Below are positions 7,361-14,258 of a DNA stretch of 17,282 nt, piece by piece. Origin of the DNA: an uncultured Lachnospiraceae bacterium (lineage in GTDB: Bacteria > Bacillota > Clostridia > Lachnospirales > Lachnospiraceae); assembly GCA_910585635.1 (NCBI GenBank), contig CAJUFE010000021.1:52567-69848 (forward strand). Direction: 5' to 3'. The translations under genes and the position numbers were made by a program. The notes beneath the pieces are model-generated. The model did not search any database. It saw only the letters and a program-made list of their open reading frames with translations, and was not told the origin of the DNA. Positions within the stretch are counted from its first letter, which is position 1, and every line of letters starts with the position of its first letter.

Positions 7361-8131
7361 TCACCACTCCCCCAGCAGGATCTCCGTCAGCTCTGCCGCG
7401 TCCGCCGCGATCTTATCGGCCCCGGCCGCCTCCAGCTCGTCACGGCTCCCATAGCCCATGAGGACCCCTACGCTCTGGAGCTGGTTCTCCTTCGCCCCAA
7501 AGATATCATGCTCCCGGTCGCCCACCATGACCGCTTGAGCCTTCCTCGCTGCTGCCATATCTATCCCTGCTGCCGCTGGTGTCTTCTCCGTCGCCGACTG
7601 GACCTTCCTCGCTCCCGCCAGTGTCTCCCTGGCCGCCGCCCGCTCCAGATCCTCCTCGTCCAGGATCTGCGCCTGCTCCAGGACATAGCGGATCACATCC
7701 CCCTTTTTCGCCCGTGCCTCCTCCATATCCGCGCCGCCCACATAAGTAAAATAAGGGTCCAGCTCAAAATGGGCCAGGATCATCTTCGCGTACCGTTCCG
7801 GCTTGGAGGTAGCCACCAGAAGGACCTTCCCCGCCTCCTTAAGCTGCATGAGCATCTGCCGGACCCCCGGCAACTCCTCGTTCTCGAAGATCCCCTTCTC
7901 CCCATAATATTCCCGGTACACCCCGATCGCCTCCTGGGCCTGATCCTCCGGGAAATGGTAGTACCGCATAAAGCTCTCCTTTAGCGGCGGCCCGATAAAG
8001 GGCGTCAGCTTCGTAAGGTCCGGCTCCCGGATCCCATAATGGGCCAGGGCATACTGCACCGAGCGGGTGATGCCCACCATAGGGTCGGTCAGTGTGCCGT
8101 CTAAGTCAAACAAGATATAGTTCTTTTGCAT
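7361..8131 (-). CDS. HAD-family phosphatase, phosphoglycolate phosphatase-like
   Basis: The 256-residue product is a subfamily IA HAD hydrolase, a cytosolic phosphomonoesterase. Motif I is FDLDGTLTD (nucleophile D9 and acid D11), motif II is VATSKPE (107-113), motif III is K143, and motif IV is VGDREHD (203-209). The helical cap occupies about 16-85. Its closest family look is the PGP/GmhB-like phosphatases that act on phosphoglycolate or nucleotides; the substrate is unknown. It is longer than the usual 210-220 residues because of an Ala/Thr/Glu-rich insertion at about 158-198, just before motif IV, with a short repeat (ARKVQ at 174-178, ARKAQ at 195-199). A GAGAGGAA site about eight bases upstream supports the start. 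It follows the serpin gene after 63 bp and may be co-transcribed with it. Confidence 0.9.
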   Translation of the reverse strand: MQKNYILFDLDGTLTDPMVGITRSVQYALAHYGIREPDLTKLTPFIGPPLKESFMRYYHFPEDQAQEAIGVYREYYGEKGIFENEELPGVRQMLMQLKEAGKVLLVATSKPERYAKMILAHFELDPYFTYVGGADMEEARAKKGDVIRYVLEQAQILDEEDLERAAARETLAGARKVQSATEKTPAAAGIDMAAARKAQAVMVGDREHDIFGAKENQLQSVGVLMGYGSRDELEAAGADKIAADAAELTEILLGEW

Positions 8132-8194
8132 CGTCTATTTCCTCTCTTTTTCACTTCTCCCTCACCGCAAGCTCCAGATCCTATCCCTACTATT

Positions 8195-9628
8195 TCACGT
8201 CTGGGACGGATCTCTGCACACGCCCAGGAACAGCCAGGCCCCGTTCCTGTCCTGCACGCCGAAGAGGAAGGGCCTGTCTAAGATCATATCCGCCTCAAGC
8301 TCCGGCTCCATAAAAGCGGAGCCTGCCATGGCCATCATCGTATAGGCGGCGCCCTCCACGCCCTCCTCGTCGATCCCGATATGGGCCTCCTGGAGCACCT
8401 GGGATACCCAGAGCGGCTGGTCCGCGATCTTGCCGAACTGGGCCTGCTCGCCGAACATCCGCTGCATCCCCATGGCCTGCAGGGTCTCCTCCAGCTCCAT
8501 GCTGCTGCCGAAAGCGAACTTCGGCACCTTCCAGACCACCTTGCCGCTGGTCCAGTCCTCATCCCCGATCTCCAGCGCGCCCTCCAGCCGGTCCGGGTCC
8601 TCTAAAAAGGCCTGGACCTCCTGTCCCTCGTCCGGAAGGAGGAACATCATCCGGCAGTCATTATCCGTACGCCGATAGGATACAGTATAGCCCTCTCCCT
8701 TATGGAACTCCCCCATCTCATCGATCTGATCCATATAGGGGCATCGGACCTGGGTGCCATCCTCCCGGTAGAACACATCCTCCTCCGTGCGGGCGGGGGA
8801 AAATGGCATCTGCCAGCCTCCATAAAAATATAAGGTGTCCACGATCGCCAGCAGGGTCTGGGACGGCAGCTGGATCTGAGGCTTTAGCACGCCCTCTGTC
8901 TGCCGGGCGATCCATCCCCCGATCCGTTCTCCCGTCTCCTTCTGCCCGAAGTCCACCAGATAGGAGGGAGCAAAAAACGCCTGGGCCGCCAGCTCCTGGT
9001 AATCCTTCTTTACGGTCAGATCCCGGGAGATCCACAGGGAATTCCCGATCCGGATACAGCTGTCATGGTCCCCTGCTCCATACTCCTCATATTCCTCCCT
9101 GGTCCGCTGCTCCCGGTAATGGTACTGCTGATACAGCTTCCGGCACTGCTCTGCCAGCTCCTCCTGGTCCTGGACCTGTAAGGCCTGCAAGAGCTCCTTA
9201 GCCGTCTCCCCCTCTGCCCCGCATCCTGCCAGGGCCAACGCGTAATACACGCTCAAGGGGCTGTAGACCGCGTTCCCTGTCTCTCTCTTTAATACCTGGC
9301 TCCCGCTCTGATAAGCAAAATCCCGCAGGCCATCCGCAAATCCCTGGGAGATCTCATTTTCCTCCAGGAGGCGGTTCCAGCCTTCATAGTCATCCACCGC
9401 CAGCGAGACCGCCTCCGGCCCTTCCGCTTCCCTGTCCATCCCGCTGCCCTCCTTGCTCCCGGCCTGATCATCCGTCTGATGGCTGCCAGCGTCCTCCCGC
9501 TGCTCTCCATCCTCCTGCCCGATCTCCTCTTCATCCACCTGGCCGTCTCCCGGCCGCGGCGTCCGGCCACAGCCGACAAAACAACCGATACAGCCGACCA
9601 CTAACGCGATGATGATCGACCGCATCAT
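8195..9628 (-). CDS. Serpin-family protease inhibitor lipoprotein
   Basis: From the chosen start the product is 477 residues. A short lipoprotein signal (MMRSIIIALVVGC...) carries cysteines at 13, 16 and 20 as possible lipid sites. An acidic, Gln/Gly/Asp-rich spacer runs to about residue 75, and a serpin domain fills the rest. The serpin start motif NAVYSPLSVYYALAL is near 119-133. The reactive-loop hinge (EEGVEGAAYT) begins near residue 421, and DRPFLFGVQD near 451 is the conserved C-terminal strand. Counting 17 residues from the hinge glutamate puts the scissile P1 near S437, followed by Ala and Phe. It probably inhibits serine proteases at the cell surface. The start at 9628 has AGGAG seven bases upstream; an in-frame ATG at 9688 with more distant AGGAGG would add 20 mostly basic residues. 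Confidence 0.88.
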   Translation of the reverse strand: MMRSIIIALVVGCIGCFVGCGRTPRPGDGQVDEEEIGQEDGEQREDAGSHQTDDQAGSKEGSGMDREAEGPEAVSLAVDDYEGWNRLLEENEISQGFADGLRDFAYQSGSQVLKRETGNAVYSPLSVYYALALAGCGAEGETAKELLQALQVQDQEELAEQCRKLYQQYHYREQRTREEYEEYGAGDHDSCIRIGNSLWISRDLTVKKDYQELAAQAFFAPSYLVDFGQKETGERIGGWIARQTEGVLKPQIQLPSQTLLAIVDTLYFYGGWQMPFSPARTEEDVFYREDGTQVRCPYMDQIDEMGEFHKGEGYTVSYRRTDNDCRMMFLLPDEGQEVQAFLEDPDRLEGALEIGDEDWTSGKVVWKVPKFAFGSSMELEETLQAMGMQRMFGEQAQFGKIADQPLWVSQVLQEAHIGIDEEGVEGAAYTMMAMAGSAFMEPELEADMILDRPFLFGVQDRNGAWLFLGVCRDPSQT

Positions 9629-9720
9629 CCCCGATCTCCTGACTGCCGCCCTTTGCCCATATCGCTCTACTCTTTTCCTTTTCCTCATATCCCTCTCTGT
9701 CTCCTCCTTCCATCTGTCTA

Positions 9721-9840
9721 TCTCTTTGATCCGGCAAAACGATCTGCCCATCTCCTTGATCCGGCAAAACGATCTGCCCATCTCCTTGATCCGACAAAAC
9801 GATCTGTCCGTCTCCTCGATCCGGCAAAACGGGTCACTGG
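9721..9840. repeat. Tandem 30-bp repeats before the serpin gene
   Basis: Four contiguous copies start at 9721, 9751, 9781 and 9811. Copies 1 and 2 differ at one base, copy 3 has several changes, and copy 4 diverges after its first 21 bases. The unit runs TCTCCTTGATCCGGCAAAAC then GATCTGCCCA. On the minus strand copies 2 and 3 contain the ribosome-binding-like AAGGAGA. The array lies 93 bp or more upstream of the chosen serpin start, with no spacers between units. Confidence 0.85.
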
Positions 9841-9853
9841 GGCGTTTTGCCGG
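9821..9853. repeat. Inverted arm complementary to the 30-bp repeats
   Basis: CCGGCAAAACG in the last repeat copy (9821-9831) is mirrored by CGTTTTGCCGG at 9843-9853, an 11-bp perfect stem with an 11-nt loop. The same outer arm can also pair with the copies at 9791 (one mismatch), 9761 and 9731, giving four alternative partners. Confidence 0.75.
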
Positions 9854-9868
9854 ATGCTTCGTAATAGG

Positions 9869-9911
9869 AAAGGTGACCGAACGCACAGATACGTTGCCTT
9901 CAGTCACCTTT
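9869..9911. repeat. Inverted repeat AAAGGTGAC / GTCACCTTT
   Basis: Nine-base perfect arms (9869-9877 and 9903-9911) enclose 25 nt. On the plus strand the second arm runs into a long pyrimidine tract (TTTTTCCCTTTTCTTTCC), so it could act as a weak plus-strand terminator. On the minus strand it is a leader hairpin before the serpin repeats. Confidence 0.45.
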
Positions 9912-9969
9912 TTCCCTTTTCTTTCCTTATCGTGTGAGCATCACCGATCTACCTGATCCTCTGTACACC

Positions 9970-10000
9970 GCTCTCCAATCTTTTTTAGGAGAGCTTTTTT
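9970..10000 (+). terminator. Intrinsic terminator on the plus strand
   Basis: GCTCTCC (9970-9976) and GGAGAGC (9988-9994) form a 7-bp stem followed directly by TTTTTT. Its orientation is plus, although both flanking genes are on the minus strand. On the minus strand no U-tract follows. It would end a plus-strand transcript from the serpin leader region, or act only as an RNA 3' hairpin for gpmI. Confidence 0.55.
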
Positions 10001-10106
10001 AGAAAGTCCAGCACTTCTACTCTATATGTCTTTTCGCTCCTTTTAAGCCAGCCGACCAATCAACGCGCAGGCAGGTCCATGTGGAGCGGCCCCTCTATCA
10101 CACATC

Positions 10107-11654
10107 CTACCGGACTAACAGGCTCTTCCCTGTCATCTCCTTGGGCTGCTCCATCCCCATGAGCTCGATCAGGGTGGGGATGATATCGGCTAAGCAGCCG
10201 CCTTCCCGCAGCTTATAGGCGGGATCTGCGTTGACCAGGATGAAGGGTACCGGATTGGTGGTGTGGGCTGTAAAGGGCGCTCCGGTGTCGTAATCCACCA
10301 GCTGCTCCGCATTGCCGTGGTCCGCGCAGATGAACAGCACGCCGTCCACCTCCTTGATCGCATCCACCGCCTTTCCCACACACTCATCCACGGTCTCGAT
10401 CGCCTTGATCGCCGCTTCCTCCACGCCGGTATGGCCCACCATATCCGGGTTGGCGAAATTGATGATGATCACATCGTATTTATCCGACTTGATCGCCTCC
10501 ACCAGCTTCTCGCACACCTGGGGTGCGCTCATCTCCGGCTTTAAGTCGTAGGTGGCCACCTCCTTGGGGGAGGGTACCAGGATCCGGTCCTCGCCTTCGT
10601 TGGGCTCCTCCACACCGCCGTTAAAGAAGAAGGTGACATGGGCGTATTTCTCCGTCTCCGCGATCCTGGCCTGCTTCTTCCCGTGGGCTGCCAGGAACTC
10701 GCCGAAGGTATTGGTGACGCTCTCCTTGTGGAAGGCCACCAGCTTATTGGCGATCGTCTCGTCATAGTCTGTAAAGCAGACATAGACCAGATCCATCCGC
10801 GGTCCCCGGTCAAAGCCGGCGAAGTCGTCGTCGCAGAAGGCGCGGGTGATCTGGCGGGCACGGTCCGGACGGAAGTTGTAGAAGATGATCGAATCATGCT
10901 CCCCGATCAGGCCTACCGGCTTGCCGTCCTCCACCACTACGGTGGGCATCACGAACTCGTCGTATTTCTCCTCGTCATAGGAAGCCTGGATCCCGGCAGG
11001 GCCGCTGAGCGCTGTCTTCCCGATCCCCTTGGTCAGCGCATCATAGGCCAGCTTGGTGCGCTCCCAGTTCTTATCCCGGTCCATGGCATAATAACGGCCC
11101 ATGACTGAGGCCACCTTGCCCACGCCCAACTCCTTCATCTTCCCTTCCAGCTCCTCCACAAAGCCCTTGCCGGAGGCCGGCGGGGTATCACGGCCGTCTA
11201 AGAAGCAATGGACATAGACCTTCTCAAGGCCGTTCCTCTTCGCCAGCTCTAAAAGGCCGAAGATATGGGTCAGATGGCTGTGGACGCCGCCGTCGGATAC
11301 CAGGCCATATAGATGCAGGGAGGATCCATACTTCTTGCAGTTCTCCACCGCCTGTAAAAATTCCGGGATCTGGAAGAAATCGCCGTCCTGGATGGACTTG
11401 GTGATCCTGGTCAGTTCCTGGTAGACGATACGGCCTGCGCCCATGTTCAGATGGCCCACCTCGGAATTGCCCATCTGCCCATCCGGAAGGCCTACGGCCA
11501 TGCCGCTGGCATTGCCCTTCACAAAGGGACACTGGCTCATCAGCTGATCCATGACCGGCGTCCTGCCCTCACATACCGCGTTATGCTCACAGGTATCGTT
11601 CAAGCCATAGCCGTCCAGGATCATCAAAACTACTGGTCTCTTATCTTTGCTCAT
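10107..11654 (-). CDS. gpmI: 2,3-bisphosphoglycerate-independent phosphoglycerate mutase
   Basis: The 515-residue product interconverts 3- and 2-phosphoglycerate in glycolysis, using two Mn2+ ions and a phosphoserine intermediate. It belongs to the alkaline phosphatase superfamily. The first metal-site motif MILDGYGLN includes D14, and the phosphorylated serine is S64 in GQMGNSEVGHLNMG. The second metal segment DHGNAEQ lies near the C-terminus, and the inserted transferase domain carries HCFLDGRDTPP. Length matches the family (about 510-515). The ATG at 11654 is preferred, with AAAGGAG about 11 bases upstream; a GTG seven codons earlier overlaps that site. It is the last glycolytic gene in the run and is separated from tpiA by a 343-bp repeat-bearing spacer. 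Confidence 0.97.
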   Translation of the reverse strand: MSKDKRPVVLMILDGYGLNDTCEHNAVCEGRTPVMDQLMSQCPFVKGNASGMAVGLPDGQMGNSEVGHLNMGAGRIVYQELTRITKSIQDGDFFQIPEFLQAVENCKKYGSSLHLYGLVSDGGVHSHLTHIFGLLELAKRNGLEKVYVHCFLDGRDTPPASGKGFVEELEGKMKELGVGKVASVMGRYYAMDRDKNWERTKLAYDALTKGIGKTALSGPAGIQASYDEEKYDEFVMPTVVVEDGKPVGLIGEHDSIIFYNFRPDRARQITRAFCDDDFAGFDRGPRMDLVYVCFTDYDETIANKLVAFHKESVTNTFGEFLAAHGKKQARIAETEKYAHVTFFFNGGVEEPNEGEDRILVPSPKEVATYDLKPEMSAPQVCEKLVEAIKSDKYDVIIINFANPDMVGHTGVEEAAIKAIETVDECVGKAVDAIKEVDGVLFICADHGNAEQLVDYDTGAPFTAHTTNPVPFILVNADPAYKLREGGCLADIIPTLIELMGMEQPKEMTGKSLLVR

Positions 11655-11997
11655 GCTCTTTTTATCTCCTTTCACTCATGACCGCCCGGCTGTCCCGGAC
11701 AGCCGCTGGTCTTTGCCAAAGCCCTCTTTCCGCGGACGGGCTGTGGCTCCCGCTCCCTGCCCACTGCCGATGGGGCCAAGGCTTCTCCTTCCTGACCGCT
11801 GCCGATGGAGCCAAGGCTTCTCCTTCCTGACCGCTGCCGATGGAGCCAAGGCTCCTCCTTCCTGACCGCTGCCGGTACGCCCTGGCCGGAGCTCTCCTCC
11901 TCATGATCGAGGAGATCCCCGGCGGTCTGCCCTGACGGGCCATCCACCGGGGACCTTCCCATTTGCCTGGCTCTGCCCGCAATGGGGACAGCCGCTC
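11655..11997 (-). other. Non-coding spacer between tpiA and gpmI
   Basis: This 343-bp spacer has no believable gene. It contains the triplicated 35-bp unit described separately. It also has a two-part hairpin at 11917-11952: on the minus strand CCCCGGTGG pairs with CCGCCGGGG, and inside it GCCC pairs with GGGC. A CTCCTC / GAGGAG inverted repeat lies near 11895-11912. None is followed by a U-tract. The frames crossing it change reading phase with each 35-bp copy. Confidence 0.5.
11764..11868. repeat. Three tandem 35-bp repeats before gpmI
   Basis: Three abutting copies (11764-11798, 11799-11833, 11834-11868) differ at only a couple of positions. On the minus strand each contains a GCC-TT-GGC hairpin core, perfect as GGAGCC-TT-GGCTCC in the copy nearest tpiA. 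Each also contains an AAGGAG sequence. They end about 110 bp before the gpmI start. Confidence 0.85.
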
Positions 11998-12750
11998 TTA
12001 TTTATTATAGTTCACGATCTTGCCGAAGTCGGGCTTTAGGGAAGCGCCGCCCACTAAGCCGCCGTCGATGTTCGCCTGGGCGAACAGCTCCGGAGCAGAG
12101 GATGCGGATACAGAACCGCCATACTGGATGCGGAGCGCCGCTGCGGTCGCCTCGTCGTAGATCTCGCCGATGCACACACGGATCGCCGCGCAGACCTCCT
12201 CAGCCTGCTGGGTGGTGGCCACCTTGCCGGTACCGATCGCCCAGATCGGCTCGTAGGCGATCACCGCCTCCTTGGCCTGATCGGCCGTCACATTTAAGAA
12301 GGCGATCTTGATCTGCTGGCGGATCCAGTCGATGGTGATCCCCTGCTCTCTCTGGGTCAGGGACTCGCCGCAGCAGATGATCGGGGTGAGGCCGTGCTCG
12401 AAGGCCTTTAACACCTTCTTGTTCACCGTCTCATCGGTCTCGGCAAAATACTCTCTCCTCTCGGAGTGGCCGATGATCACGTACTTCACGCCGGCATCCT
12501 TTAACATCAGCGGGGAGATCTCCCCTGTGTAAGCGCCCTTCTCCTCAAAATACATGTTCTCGGCGCCGATATGGATGTTGGTCCCTTTAGCCGCTTCCAT
12601 AGCCGGGATGATGTCGATCGCCGGCACGCAGAACACTACGTCCACATCGTCGTTCACCACCAATGGCTTTAACTCTTCTACTAACTTCACGGCCTCGGAA
12701 GGCGTCATGTTCATCTTCCAGTTCCCTGCGATGATCTTCTTTCTTGCCAT
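11998..12750 (-). CDS. tpiA: Triose-phosphate isomerase
   Basis: The 250-residue product interconverts dihydroxyacetone phosphate and glyceraldehyde 3-phosphate as a cytoplasmic TIM-barrel dimer. All key residues are present: K12 in GNWKMN, electrophile H95 in IIGHSERR, base E167 in AYEPIWAIGTGK, and the phosphate loop QYGGSV at 209-214. Length is typical (about 250). A GGAGAGGGAG ribosome binding site is close before the ATG. It lies 83 bp after pgk in the usual clostridial gap-pgk-tpiA-gpmI order. The pgk-tpiA gap holds a palindrome, and a long structured spacer follows before gpmI. Confidence 0.97.
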   Translation of the reverse strand: MARKKIIAGNWKMNMTPSEAVKLVEELKPLVVNDDVDVVFCVPAIDIIPAMEAAKGTNIHIGAENMYFEEKGAYTGEISPLMLKDAGVKYVIIGHSERREYFAETDETVNKKVLKAFEHGLTPIICCGESLTQREQGITIDWIRQQIKIAFLNVTADQAKEAVIAYEPIWAIGTGKVATTQQAEEVCAAIRVCIGEIYDEATAAALRIQYGGSVSASSAPELFAQANIDGGLVGGASLKPDFGKIVNYNK

Positions 12751-12806
12751 AGCTCTCCCTCTCCTATCTTTGCTCTGTCCCGCCTGTCCAGCTCACACCT
12801 CTCAGG

Positions 12807-12820
12807 GCAGGCGGGCCTGC
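12807..12820. repeat. Palindrome between pgk and tpiA
   Basis: GCAGGC-GG-GCCTGC is a perfect 6-bp inverted repeat just after the pgk stop. There is no U-tract, so an mRNA 3'-end or processing role is more likely than termination. Confidence 0.35.
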
Positions 12821-12833
12821 TCACTTTCTGCTC

Positions 12834-14054
12834 TTATTTATCGTCTGCCGCCACAACGCCGGGGAGTTCCTTGCCTTCCAGGAATTCCAGGGAAGCGCCG
12901 CCGCCGGTGGAGATATGGCTCATCTTATCGCCAAAGCCTAACTGGTTCACCGCAGCCGCGGAATCGCCGCCGCCGATGATCGTGGTGGCCTCTGTCTCGG
13001 CCAATGCCTTCGCCACCGCGATGGTGCCCTTTGCCAGGACCGGGTTCTCGAACACGCCCATGGGGCCGTTCCACACCACAGTCTTCGCGGTCTTCACCGC
13101 CTCCGCATAAAGCTCAGCAGTCTTGGGTCCGATATCCAGTCCCTGCATATCGGCCGGGATCGCGTCGGAAGCCACCACCTGGACATCGATCGGGCCGTCG
13201 ATCGGATCCGGGAAGGAAGCGGCGATGGTGGTGTCCACCGGAAGGAGCAGCTTCTTGCCCAGCTTCTCCGCCTTCTCCAGCATCTCCTTGCAGTAATCGA
13301 TCTTGCTGTCATCCACTAAGGACTGGCCTACGCCCTTGCCCTGAGCCTTTAAGAAGGTGAAGGCCATGCCGCCGCCGATGATCAATGTATCGCACTTCTC
13401 CAGCAGGTTGGAGATCACGTTCAGCTTATCCGCCACCTTCGCGCCGCCTAAGATCGCCACGAAAGGACGTACCGGGTTCTCTACCGCATTCCCTAAGAAG
13501 TCGATCTCCTTCTGCATCAGGTAGCCCACCGCGTTCTCGCCGCCCTTCGCGGTGATGAACTTGGTCACGCCCTCTACGGATGCATGGGCCCTGTGGGAAG
13601 AACCGAAGGCGTCGCATACATAATCGTCTGCCAGATCGGCCAGCTCCTTGCTGAACTCCTCGCCGTTCTTGGTCTCTTCCTTGCCGCGGAAACGGGTGTT
13701 CTGCAGTAAGACCACATCGCCCTCAGCCATCGCCTCCACAGCCTTGGTGGCGGCTTCGCCGGTGACATTATAATCGGAGACAAAGTTCACGTCCTTGCCC
13801 AGCTTCTCGGAAAGCCTCTTGGCTACCGGCGCTAAGGACTCACCCTCGTTGGGGCCGTTCTTGACCTTGCCTAAGTGGGAGCATAAGATCACCTTCGCGC
13901 CGTCGCCCACCAGCTTCTTGATGGTGGGGAGAGCCGCCACGATACGGGTCTCATCCGTGATCTCGCCGTTCTTTAAGGGGACGTTGAAGTCACAGCGGAC
14001 TAATACTTTCTTGCCTTTTACGTTCAGATCGTCTACGGACTTTTTATTTAACAT
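12834..14054 (-). CDS. pgk: Phosphoglycerate kinase
   Basis: The 406-residue product transfers phosphate from 1,3-bisphosphoglycerate to ADP, the first ATP-yielding step of glycolysis. The N-terminal signature VLVRCDFNVPL is at about 17-27, the substrate-binding CSHLGKVKNG near 58-67, and the nucleotide-binding IIGGGDSAAAV near the C-terminus. SHLGKVKNGPNEGESLAPV replaces the shorter SHLGRP-type loop, as seen in other clostridial enzymes, and may explain a length slightly above 395-400. AAAGGAG lies seven to eight bases before the ATG. It sits 204 bp after gap, with a terminator-like hairpin between them, so its level may be set below that of gap. Confidence 0.97.
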   Translation of the reverse strand: MLNKKSVDDLNVKGKKVLVRCDFNVPLKNGEITDETRIVAALPTIKKLVGDGAKVILCSHLGKVKNGPNEGESLAPVAKRLSEKLGKDVNFVSDYNVTGEAATKAVEAMAEGDVVLLQNTRFRGKEETKNGEEFSKELADLADDYVCDAFGSSHRAHASVEGVTKFITAKGGENAVGYLMQKEIDFLGNAVENPVRPFVAILGGAKVADKLNVISNLLEKCDTLIIGGGMAFTFLKAQGKGVGQSLVDDSKIDYCKEMLEKAEKLGKKLLLPVDTTIAASFPDPIDGPIDVQVVASDAIPADMQGLDIGPKTAELYAEAVKTAKTVVWNGPMGVFENPVLAKGTIAVAKALAETEATTIIGGGDSAAAVNQLGFGDKMSHISTGGGASLEFLEGKELPGVVAADDK

Positions 14055-14095
14055 GGAAGATCTCCTTTCATTCTACCAACATGTCCTCAGATCAG

Positions 14096-14124
14096 AAAAA
14101 GGCCCGGCCCTTACAGACCGGACC
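14096..14124 (-). terminator. Terminator or attenuator between gap and pgk
   Basis: On the minus strand GGTCCGG pairs with CCGGGCC (7 bp with one G-U) and is followed by TTTTTCTG. It lies 42 bp before the pgk start and about 135 bp after the gap stop. Partial read-through would make pgk-tpiA-gpmI less abundant than gap. Confidence 0.6.
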
Positions 14125-14258
14125 CTTACCTGAGTCTTTTGTAACTGTCCAGTACGCTCACAGCTACAGTCTTTTATCCAAGTGCTGCCGCCCGCGGCTC
14201 TGTCCGCTCACAGCAGCGCTCACTTCTCACTCTTTACCTGCGCTCTCGCCGGATCGGA

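Noticed and set aside
9721..9840. CRISPR array
   Set aside because: The 30-bp units abut with no spacers and no cas genes are present.
9629..9907. N-terminal extension of the serpin through the 30-bp repeats (decapeptide SFCRIKEMGR repeated)
   Set aside because: The upstream GTG has no good ribosome binding site, the extension would place polar repeats before the signal peptide, and 9628 has AGGAG at ideal spacing.
11662..11982. 106- and 96-residue minus-strand frames across the 35-bp repeats
   Set aside because: The repeat length is not a multiple of three, so the peptide changes at each copy; the Arg/Gly/Ser-rich product looks like translated spacer.
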